Positions 33,578 to 40,334 of a DNA stretch of 40,334 bases are shown in pieces. Each line of letters opens with the position of its first letter. Positions within the stretch are counted from its first letter, which is position 1. The position numbers and the translations under genes are program-made. The stretch spans positions 1-40,334 of the forward strand of contig JADLHO010000137.1 of NCBI GenBank assembly GCA_020848735.1, in the 5' to 3' direction. Source of the stretch: Planctomycetota bacterium (GTDB lineage Bacteria > Planctomycetota > UBA1135 > UBA2386). A model generated the notes under the pieces. That model saw only the letters and a program-made list of their open reading frames with translations, made no database searches and was not told where the DNA came from.

Positions 33578-36500
33578 ATGGCAAGGAACCGCCTCTCGAC
33601 ACCGTTCTTCGCGATCGCGGTCGCCGTGCTCGCGGGTCCACTCGCTACCCAGTCGCTGGTGCGCGACATCCGCAGCGGCGGCGGCGGGGTGGTGAACAGC
33701 AATCCCGACGGGATGGTCGAGCTGGGTGGGATCCTGCTGTTTGCGGCGCGTAGCGAGCACGGCATCGAACTGTGGCGCAGCGATGGGAGCGAGGCGGGCA
33801 CCGTGATGGTCCGCGACCTCGCTCCGGGTCGCGACTCCTCGGAACCGCGGGAGCTCGTCCGCGCCGGATCGCTCGTCTTCTTCAGCGCGTTCACGAATGG
33901 CATCGGACGCGAACTCTGGGTCAGCGATGGCACGGCCGCGGGCACGCGCGCGATCGCCGACCTGCGGCCGGGCGCCGCCTCCAGTCAGCCGTCGCGGCTC
34001 GTGACCCTCGGCAACCTGTGCTGCTTTGTGGCCGACGACGGCACGCACGGCGCCGAACTCTGGCGTTCGGATGGCAGCCCGAGCGGGACCCTTCTCCTCG
34101 CCGACCTCGTGCCGGGGACTGGCGCTTCGGATCCCGCCGAACTCACGCCGCGTGCCGGCCGCCTGTTCTTCGCCGCGACCTTGCCAGCCGTCGGGCGCGA
34201 ACTGTGTCGGAGTGACGGCACGAGCGCCGGCACCGGGCTCTTCGTCGATCTGCAGAGCGGGCCCTTGGGTTCGGCGCCGAGCGGGCTCGTGGCGAGTTCG
34301 AGTCTGCTGTACTTCGCCGCCGGCGATGGACTCGGGGCCGGGCGCGAGCTCTGGGCGAGCGACGGCAGCGCCGCGGGCACGCGGCTCGTGCGCGACATAT
34401 GGCCCGGAGCCGTGGACTCGGCGATCACGGCGATCACGTCGCTCGACCATCGCGTCGTGTTCTCTGCCGATGACGGCGTCTCCGGCGCCGAGCCGTGGAT
34501 CTCCGACGGCAGCGCCGCGGGCACCCTGCAGCTCGCCGATCTGCGGGCGGGCAGCGCGTCCTCGGACCCGCGGGGCTTCGCAGTCATCCCCGGCACACGT
34601 GCGCTCTTCGCCGCGGATGCGGGTCTGGGCGTCGAGCTCTGCGTCACCGATGGCACGAGCGGCGGAACGCGAGCAGTCGCGGATCTGAATCCCGGGCCCC
34701 TCGGCTCCGGTCCCGCAGGCTTCCGGTCCTTTCAAGGCGGTGCAGCTTTCTCGGCCAGCACCGCCACCACCGGCGTCGAGGCCTGGTTCACGGATGGCAC
34801 CGCGGCGGGCACGCGCCTCTTCGCCGAGCTGCGCCCCGGGCGCGACTCGTCGTCGCCGCGGGACTTCCTGGTGCTTGGCAATCGCCTGACCTTTGCGGCC
34901 TTCGACGACCGCGTGGGCTCCGAGCTGAGGATCACCGACGCCTCGCTCGCGAGGGTCGACGTCGTGCGCGACATCTTCCAGCTCCAATTCAACTCCGACC
35001 CGTCGCAGTTCCTGCCCCTGCAGGGCCGCACCGCATTCAGCGCGACCGGCGCCGGCGGCTCGACGCTCTGGACGAGTGACGGCAGCGCCACGGGCACCGC
35101 GCCGCTCGCGAGCATCGCCGGGCCGAGCTCCCTCGCGCGGCAGGGCGATCGCGTCTTCGGCGTCGCCCGCATCAACGGCGGCTCCGCCAACTCGATCTTC
35201 ACGAGCGATGGGACCGTCGCGGGGACGAGCTCCTTTCCGCTTCCCGGTGACCTGTCGATCCAGAGCCAGCCCACGCTTTGCAACGGCAAGTTCTACTTCG
35301 CCGGATACTCGCTGTCGGCCGGCGGGCAGGAGCCGTGGGTGAGCGACGGCACGGCGGCCGGCACCTTCAGGCTGGCGGATCTCTACCCCGGAAGCGCCGA
35401 TTCGTCGCCGAGCGAGTTCACGCCGGTAGGGAGTCTGACGCTCTTCCGCGCCAGCACGTTCTGGACGGGCTCGGAGGTCTTCATCACCGACGGCACCCCC
35501 GCGGGCACGGGTCTCCTCCTGAACATCGGCGGCGGCACGAACTCGTCGGACCCCGGGGACTTCGCGGCCTCGGGTGGTCGCGTGTGGTTCCGCGCCACGG
35601 GCCCGGGCACGGGCGAGGAACTCTGGGTCACCGATGGCTCGGCCGGGGGCACGCGCCTCGTGGTCGATCTCGCCGTCGGCACGAACCTGGGTTCGCGCCC
35701 GGAGCAGATCAATGCGTTCGGCGCCGCCTCGGTGATCTTCGCGGCACAGCTCGCGGCCTCGGGACGCGAGCTCTGGGTCAGCGACGGGACGGCCGCGGGC
35801 ACGCGGATGATCGGCGAGGTCGTGACGGGGCCGGGGGACGGCGCGATCTCGGAACTCATGAGCGTCGGCTCGCGCGCATTCTTCACCGCCGACGACGGCG
35901 TGCACGGCCGCGAGCTGTACGTGAGCGATGGCAGCACGCTGCGGATGGTCACGGATCTCGCACCGGGTCTCGAGAGCGGGGTCGTCGCCGGCACGCTGGT
36001 CGCCCTGGCGGTGACAGAGGAGGTCGCGTTCCTCGGCAATGGCCCGGACGCGGTGCAGGTCTTCGTGAGCGACGGCAGCGCCGCGGGCACGCGGCAGATC
36101 GGCAAGCTCGGACCATCTGCCGGCAGCGGTCTCGCCCACGCGGGTCATCTCGCCCTGGTGGGCGCCGATCTCTGGTTGCTGGGCGACGACGGCATCACCG
36201 GCAACGAGCCCTGGCGGGCGCGCGTGGGGAGCCTGGCCGAACTGACGCGCTACGGCAGCGGCTGCCCCGGATCGAACGGACAGGTCCCGGCGATCGGCGC
36301 CAGCGGATTGCCGCGTCTCGGCAATCCGCGCTTCGCGATCACGCTCGCACGCGCGCGTGCGCTCGCGCCGTGCGTGCTCGATGTCGCGCTCCAGCCGGCG
36401 TCGATCCCACTCGGCTCATGTCGCCTGCTCCTGGGCTCGCCGCTCCTGGCTTCGGGCGGGATCAATGCCGACGCGGGCGGTGCGGCGAGCTTCCCCCTCG

Positions 36501-36628
36501 GAGTGCCGTCGCTCCCGGCACTCGACGGGTTGTCGCTCTTCCTCCAATACATCGTGCTCGACCAGAACGGCGCCCTCTTCGGCGCGGGTTCGCTGAGCGA
36601 CGGACTCGAGTTCGTGATCGGGCGCTGA
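33578..36628 (+). CDS. Large secreted ELWxSDGTxxGT-repeat protein
   Basis: 1016 residues from the ATG at 33578, with AAGG 5 nt upstream. A signal peptide covers about 1-24 (FAIAVAVLAGPLATQ). About seventeen repeats of roughly 50 residues each end in ELWVSDGTAAGT or a close variant; one near the middle is degraded (ELRITDASLARV) and one late copy lacks the GT end (ELYVSDGSTLRM). Such repeats are expected to form beta-propeller blades. After the repeats, GSGCPGSNGQVPAIGASGLP begins a 130-residue C-terminal domain that recurs in secreted planctomycete proteins. No catalytic motif is visible. Likely a surface or extracellular binding protein. It diverges from sppA. Confidence 0.85.
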   Translation: MARNRLSTPFFAIAVAVLAGPLATQSLVRDIRSGGGGVVNSNPDGMVELGGILLFAARSEHGIELWRSDGSEAGTVMVRDLAPGRDSSEPRELVRAGSLVFFSAFTNGIGRELWVSDGTAAGTRAIADLRPGAASSQPSRLVTLGNLCCFVADDGTHGAELWRSDGSPSGTLLLADLVPGTGASDPAELTPRAGRLFFAATLPAVGRELCRSDGTSAGTGLFVDLQSGPLGSAPSGLVASSSLLYFAAGDGLGAGRELWASDGSAAGTRLVRDIWPGAVDSAITAITSLDHRVVFSADDGVSGAEPWISDGSAAGTLQLADLRAGSASSDPRGFAVIPGTRALFAADAGLGVELCVTDGTSGGTRAVADLNPGPLGSGPAGFRSFQGGAAFSASTATTGVEAWFTDGTAAGTRLFAELRPGRDSSSPRDFLVLGNRLTFAAFDDRVGSELRITDASLARVDVVRDIFQLQFNSDPSQFLPLQGRTAFSATGAGGSTLWTSDGSATGTAPLASIAGPSSLARQGDRVFGVARINGGSANSIFTSDGTVAGTSSFPLPGDLSIQSQPTLCNGKFYFAGYSLSAGGQEPWVSDGTAAGTFRLADLYPGSADSSPSEFTPVGSLTLFRASTFWTGSEVFITDGTPAGTGLLLNIGGGTNSSDPGDFAASGGRVWFRATGPGTGEELWVTDGSAGGTRLVVDLAVGTNLGSRPEQINAFGAASVIFAAQLAASGRELWVSDGTAAGTRMIGEVVTGPGDGAISELMSVGSRAFFTADDGVHGRELYVSDGSTLRMVTDLAPGLESGVVAGTLVALAVTEEVAFLGNGPDAVQVFVSDGSAAGTRQIGKLGPSAGSGLAHAGHLALVGADLWLLGDDGITGNEPWRARVGSLAELTRYGSGCPGSNGQVPAIGASGLPRLGNPRFAITLARARALAPCVLDVALQPASIPLGSCRLLLGSPLLASGGINADAGGAASFPLGVPSLPALDGLSLFLQYIVLDQNGALFGAGSLSDGLEFVIGR

Positions 36629-36663
36629 GGCCATGCCGGGAGCGGGCTGCCTCGCCGCGCGGA

Positions 36664-37413
36664 TCAGCCCTTCTTGCTCCCCTGCTTCGCCACCGCCGCC
36701 GCACGCGCGGCGATCTCCGCGGCGTCGCCGAGGTAGCCCTTGCGCAGGGGCCGCAGGTCCGCGTCGAGCTCGTAGGCGAGCGGCACGCCGGTCGGGATGT
36801 TGAGTTCGACGATCTCCTCCTCCGACATGCGGTCGAGGAACTTCACGAGGGCGCGCAGCGAGTTGCCGTGGGCGACGATCAGCACGCGCTTGCCGGCGCG
36901 CAGGTCCTTGCTCACGACGTCGTGCCAATAGGGGAGGAAGCGTTCGACGGTGTCCTTCAGGCACTCGGTGCGCGGGCGTTCGTGAGCGGCGAGCGCGGCG
37001 TAGCGGCGGTCGTTGCTCGGGTTCTGTGGATCGCCCTCGGCCATCGGCGGCGGGGCGATGTCGTAGCTGCGCCGCCAGATCTTCACCTGCGCCTCGCCGT
37101 GGCGCGCGGCGGTCTCCGCCTTGTCGAGTCCGGTCAGCGCGCCGTAGTGCCGCTCGTTCAGGCGCCAGGTCCGTTGCACGGGCAGCCACATGCGGTCCAT
37201 CTCGTCGAGCGCGATCCACATCGTGCGGATCGCGCGCTTGAGCAGCGAGGTGTGCACGACGTCGAAGTCGTGGCCGGACTCGCGCATCTGCCGGCCGGCC
37301 TGCTGCGCCTCGCGGCGGCCCTGCTCGGTGAGGTCGACGTCGACCCAACCGGTGAAGCGGTTGTCGACGTTCCATTGGCTCTGTCCGTGACGGAGGAGGA
37401 CGAGGTGCTTCAT
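36664..37413 (-). CDS. gpmA: 2,3-bisphosphoglycerate-dependent phosphoglycerate mutase
   Basis: 249 residues, the usual length of dPGM (E. coli 250). The phosphohistidine motif [10 protein letters not shown] has catalytic H9. The second catalytic His is H182 in [42 protein letters not shown] and [10 protein letters not shown] are typical dPGM signatures. It interconverts 3- and 2-phosphoglycerate in glycolysis and gluconeogenesis in the cytoplasm. It lies 40 nt downstream of a NUDIX hydrolase gene on the same strand, probably one transcript. Its 3' end converges with the repeat-protein gene 35 nt away. Confidence 0.97.
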   Translation of the reverse strand: MKHLVLLRHGQSQWNVDNRFTGWVDVDLTEQGRREAQQAGRQMRESGHDFDVVHTSLLKRAIRTMWIALDEMDRMWLPVQRTWRLNERHYGALTGLDKAETAARHGEAQVKIWRRSYDIAPPPMAEGDPQNPSNDRRYAALAAHERPRTECLKDTVERFLPYWHDVVSKDLRAGKRVLIVAHGNSLRALVKFLDRMSEEEIVELNIPTGVPLAYELDADLRPLRKGYLGDAAEIAARAAAVAKQGSKKG

Positions 37414-37453
37414 GGTCTCGGGTTCGAAGGGAGCTGTCGGGTCTTGGGAAGGT

Positions 37454-38044
37454 TCAGCGCCGCGCCGACTGCGCGGACTGGTAGCGCTCGAGCAGCACGA
37501 GACCGCCGAGGCTCTGGCCATCGGGGAGCTCCTGCGAGAGGAGGCGCTCCTTAGCCTCCGCGAGCGGCATGCGATGCACGGTCATCGACTCGCTGGGTTC
37601 GAGGTGTTGCGCCGTCCAGGTGAGCTCGCGTGCGAGGTAGAAATGGCAGCGCTCGTTGCTGACGCCCTTGTAGGGCGCGAAGCTGCCGAGGAGATCCCAG
37701 CGCGACGCGAGGAGACCCGCTTCCTCCGCGAGCTCCTTCTGCGCGACCGTGAGCGGGTCCTCGCCCTCCTTCATCCCGCCGATGGGGAACTCCCAGAGCA
37801 TCGTGTCGAGGAGGTAGCGGGCCGAGTGGACGAGCACCGTGCTGCCGTCGTCGAAGAGCGGGACGATGCCGCAGGAGCCCGGCATGTCGACGTAGTAGTA
37901 GACGCCCTCGCTGCCGTCGGTCTGCGTGAAGCGGTCGCGGCAGTAGCGGTGCCAGGGGTTCTGCACGAGCACTTCGCGCGCGAGGCGACGGAAGGGGGAT
38001 GAGCTGCTCACGGCGGCAGTCTGCGGGGCGCGCGGTCGTGTCAC
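37454..38044 (-). CDS. NUDIX hydrolase (ADP-ribose pyrophosphatase-like)
   Basis: 196 residues from a GTG; a second in-frame GTG at 38011 is an alternative start. The Nudix box is complete: GGMKEGE, seven residues, then KELAEEAGL, with Lys in place of the usual first Arg of REUXEEXGU. It sits after [13 protein letters not shown], as in ADP-ribose pyrophosphatases. [17 protein letters not shown] follows. The family hydrolyses nucleoside diphosphates linked to another moiety, and the substrate cannot be assigned from sequence alone. It is upstream of gpmA in the same direction and diverges from the ECF sigma gene with only 28 nt between starts. Confidence 0.88.
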   Translation of the reverse strand: MTRPRAPQTAAVSSSSPFRRLAREVLVQNPWHRYCRDRFTQTDGSEGVYYYVDMPGSCGIVPLFDDGSTVLVHSARYLLDTMLWEFPIGGMKEGEDPLTVAQKELAEEAGLLASRWDLLGSFAPYKGVSNERCHFYLARELTWTAQHLEPSESMTVHRMPLAEAKERLLSQELPDGQSLGGLVLLERYQSAQSARR

Positions 38045-38072
38045 AAGCGCGCGGCGCTACCATGCCGCGCTC

Positions 38073-38663
38073 GTGACGGTCCTCCCCGACGGCCCCTCCG
38101 AAGCGCGCACGCTCGAACTGCTCGGGCGCCTTCGCGAGAACGAGCCGGCGGCGTGGCACGAGCTCTACGCGCTCTACCGCGACGAACTGCTGCTGGTCGT
38201 GCGTCTGGAGCTCGGCGATCGGCTGCGTCGCTGCCTCGAGAGCGAGGACGTGCTGCAGAGCGCCGCCCTCGAGGCGTTCAAGGCGCTGCCGCGCTTCGAG
38301 TACCGCGGCGCCGGCAGCCTGCGCGCCTATCTCCACCGCATCGTGCTGAACACGATCCGCGACCGGGCCGACCACTTCGCGGCGAAGAAGCGCGCCGCTG
38401 CGGTGCCGCTGACCGAGTCCGTCGCCGAGGGCCTCGCGGAGACGGGGCCCGTCTACCACGACGCCCCGCGTTTCCTCGCCCTCGAGCGCGCCATGCTCGA
38501 ACTCCCGATGGACATGCGCGAGGTCATCGTGCTGCGTCGCGTGCAGGGACTCTCGAGCAAGGAGGCGGCAACGCAGATGGGGCGCAGCGACGAGGCGACG
38601 CGGAAGCTCTACTCGCGCGCGATGGCCCGGCTCGCGATGGCGCTCGGCAAGGGCGCGCCGTGA
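38073..38663 (+). CDS. ECF RNA polymerase sigma factor
   Basis: 196 residues from a GTG; the ATG at 38062 reads straight into a stop. Region 2 shows ESEDVLQSAALEAFKALPRF at about 52-71 and LRAYLHRIVLNTIRDRADHF at about 80-100. Region 4 shows LPMDMREVIVLRRVQGLSSK then EAATQMGRSDEATRKLYSRA. It has the standard architecture of planctomycete ECF sigma factors. Its stop overlaps the start of a Ser/Thr kinase gene (GTGA), so kinase and sigma are translationally coupled. The kinase probably controls its activity; target genes are unknown. Confidence 0.93.
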   Translation: MTVLPDGPSEARTLELLGRLRENEPAAWHELYALYRDELLLVVRLELGDRLRRCLESEDVLQSAALEAFKALPRFEYRGAGSLRAYLHRIVLNTIRDRADHFAAKKRAAAVPLTESVAEGLAETGPVYHDAPRFLALERAMLELPMDMREVIVLRRVQGLSSKEAATQMGRSDEATRKLYSRAMARLAMALGKGAP

Positions 38664-40334
38664 AGGAGCGCGTCGAGGAGCTGGTCGCCGAGTTCGTCCA
38701 ACGCCGCGAGGACGGCGAGGCGCTCGAGCCGACGGACTTCGTCGCCGCGCATCCGGACTGCGCCGACGAGCTGCGGACCGCGCTCGCCGCGCTCGGCCTC
38801 GTTGAAGCGACCCTTCCGGACCGCGGTGCCGTGCCGGCGCGGGTCGGCGACTGGGAGGTCGAGGGTGAACTCGGCCGCGGCGGCATGAGCCGCGTGCTGG
38901 CCGCGCGGCGCGGCGAACAGCGTGCGGCGATCAAGCTGCTGGGCAGCGGCGTGTTCGCGTCGCCGCGCGCGCTCGAACGCCTGCGTCGCGAGGGCGAGCT
39001 GCTCCTGCGCTTCGCGCATCCGAACGTGGTGCGCGTGCTCGAGCTCGGCAGCACCGACGGGCTGCCCTACCTCGCGCTCGAGCGGATCGACGGCGCGAAC
39101 CTCGCCGAGCGCATCGCGGCGGCGCGCGCCGACGGCGCGTGTGCGGCGGCCGCGCTGCCCGGCGAAGGGAGCGCGGAGGCTCGCGCGGCGCGCCTCGTCG
39201 CGGCGCTCGCGCGCGCGGTGCACGCGGCGCACGGCGTCGGTCTGCTGCACCGCGACATCAAGCCGGGCAACGTGCTGCTGCGCGGCGACGGCACGCCGGT
39301 GCTGATCGACTTCGGTCTGTCCGCCGACGAGTCCGCCGCGACTCTGACGCAATCCGGCGATCTGCTCGGCACGCCGCAGTTCATGGCGCCGGAGCAGGCG
39401 CGCGGCGAGCGCGCCGACGCGCGCACCGATGTGTACGGGCTCGGCGTGGTCCTCCACGAGCTGCTCACGCGCACCTCGCGCTTCCCGGCGGACGATGCCG
39501 CGAAGGCCCTCGCGCGCGTGCGGCGCGAGCCCCTCGCACTCGGGCCGGAGCTCCGTGGCCCGCTCCGCACGATCCTCGCGCGCGCGCTCGCCTTCGCGCG
39601 TGCGCATCGCTTCGCCGGCGCACTCGATCTCGCGGTGCAGCTCGAGCGCGTGGCGTCGAACGCCCCGATCTCGGTGCGCGATCTCCCGCTCCCGGTGAGG
39701 ATCGCGGGGGTCGCACAGCGTCATCGCCGGTTCGCGGCCACGGCCATCGCGCTGCTCGTCGTGGTCGGGGCGAGCCTGTCGTGGTCGCGCTTCGGCGGCG
39801 ACGGCGGCTCACGTCTCGTGAGACTCGCGGCGCTGCGCGCGGCGATCGCGGATGCGTGGCTCGCGGAGGACGCTCCGGCGCTCACGACGGCGCTCGACGA
39901 CCTGTCCGCGCTCGAGCCGACGCACCCGCTCGTCCGCGCCATCCCGGCCTTCGCGAACCAGGCGCCCGTCGACGAGTCGATTGCAGCGTTGGTCGAGGGA
40001 GCGCGGGCGCTCGTGCGCGAGGAACCCGGGCAGGCGATCGAACCGCTCGAGCGCGCGGCGGCGCGCTTCGCCGACGAACCGCTCGCGCTCGTCATGCTCG
40101 GCATCGCGGCGGAGCGCGCGGGGCGTGGCCCGCGCGCCGCCGAAGCGCTGTCGGCGGCGGTGCACCTCCTGCCGCACTCGAGCGCGTCGCGGCTCGCGCT
40201 GGCCCGTGTGCACCGCAAGGCCGAGCGCCATGCCGATGCCGAGCTGCTGCTCGTCGAGGCGAGCCGCATCGCACCGCGAGCGGTGGAGGTCTGGATCGCC
40301 CTGTGCGACGTACGTCTGCGTTTGAAGGACAGCC
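38660..40334 (+). CDS. Ser/Thr protein kinase with TM and TPR-like region (partial, cut at right edge)
   Basis: The first 558 residues are visible, from a GTG overlapping the sigma stop. An N-terminal 65-residue helical region precedes a Hanks-type kinase: GRGGMSRV at 72-79, catalytic Lys K92 (AAIKLL), HRDIKPGN from 197, DFG from 217, and GTPQFMAPEQ. All key residues are present. A TM helix lies near 357-375 (FAATAIALLVVVGASLSW). After it come Ala/Leu/Glu-rich helical repeats of TPR character, running to the window end with no stop reached. It is the partner of the ECF sigma gene immediately upstream. Confidence 0.92.
   Translation, partial: MKERVEELVAEFVQRREDGEALEPTDFVAAHPDCADELRTALAALGLVEATLPDRGAVPARVGDWEVEGELGRGGMSRVLAARRGEQRAAIKLLGSGVFASPRALERLRREGELLLRFAHPNVVRVLELGSTDGLPYLALERIDGANLAERIAAARADGACAAAALPGEGSAEARAARLVAALARAVHAAHGVGLLHRDIKPGNVLLRGDGTPVLIDFGLSADESAATLTQSGDLLGTPQFMAPEQARGERADARTDVYGLGVVLHELLTRTSRFPADDAAKALARVRREPLALGPELRGPLRTILARALAFARAHRFAGALDLAVQLERVASNAPISVRDLPLPVRIAGVAQRHRRFAATAIALLVVVGASLSWSRFGGDGGSRLVRLAALRAAIADAWLAEDAPALTTALDDLSALEPTHPLVRAIPAFANQAPVDESIAALVEGARALVREEPGQAIEPLERAAARFADEPLALVMLGIAAERAGRGPRAAEALSAAVHLLPHSSASRLALARVHRKAERHADAELLLVEASRIAPRAVEVWIALCDVRLRLKDS

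Overview
This is a GC-rich (roughly 70 %), gene-dense bacterial window. The best inference is a member of the Planctomycetota, probably one of the very GC-rich marine or uncultured lineages. The reasons are two ECF sigma factor/Ser-Thr kinase pairs, a sigma factor fused to a transmembrane segment and carboxypeptidase-regulatory-like repeats, a MoxR-DUF58-BatA-vWA operon with an embedded ABC transporter, and large secreted proteins that end in Cys-containing C-terminal domains. Only family recognition supports this assignment; no rRNA or tRNA gene lies in the window.

Layout. (1) 1-2114 (minus, cut at the left edge) is a PHP-domain/GT4 glycosyltransferase fusion. (2) 2351-4363 (plus) is a three-gene cluster of hemerythrin, DUF2249 and a polytopic heme-copper-oxidase/NnrS-like membrane protein, suggesting nitric oxide or oxygen handling. 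(3) 4439-16569 (plus) is one compact operon of eight genes, mostly with 4- to 17-nt overlaps: membrane/coiled-coil protein, MoxR ATPase, membrane GATase-like protein, ABC ATPase, ABC permease, DUF58, BatA-like vWA and a large double-vWA protein. (4) 16591-33365 (minus) holds, read from right to left: an SppA signal peptide peptidase, a one-TM protein, a gingipain-like secreted protein, a truncated QueD/6-PTPS fragment, a TPR Ser/Thr kinase, an ECF sigma factor, two paralogous secreted proteins, a membrane-anchored sigma factor fusion, and a GIY-YIG/DUF1801 protein. (5) 33578-36628 (plus) is a giant secreted ELWxSDGTxxGT-repeat protein. (6) 36664-38044 (minus) carries gpmA and a NUDIX hydrolase. 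(7) 38073-40334 (plus) is a second ECF sigma-kinase pair, cut at the right edge.

How the parts may work together. The clearest candidate for an undescribed regulatory unit is 20519-28066. Here a transmembrane kinase lies 19 nt upstream of an ECF sigma factor gene, followed by two tandem paralogous secreted proteins. Both paralogues have the same two-part upstream motif (16 nt, exactly 14 nt spacer, 8 nt). I infer that the sigma factor may read this motif under control of the kinase. The 12-kb MoxR operon looks like a chaperone/vWA machine co-expressed with an ABC-2 exporter and acting at the membrane.

No gene-free stretch exceeds 300 bases. The largest are 20228-20518 (a strong GC hairpin, otherwise nothing recognised), 28334-28575 (nothing recognised), 2130-2350 (divergent promoter region, no clear motif) and 33366-33577 (divergent region with a perfect 10-bp hairpin next to sppA). 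I saw no CRISPR array, insertion sequence, tRNA or rRNA.
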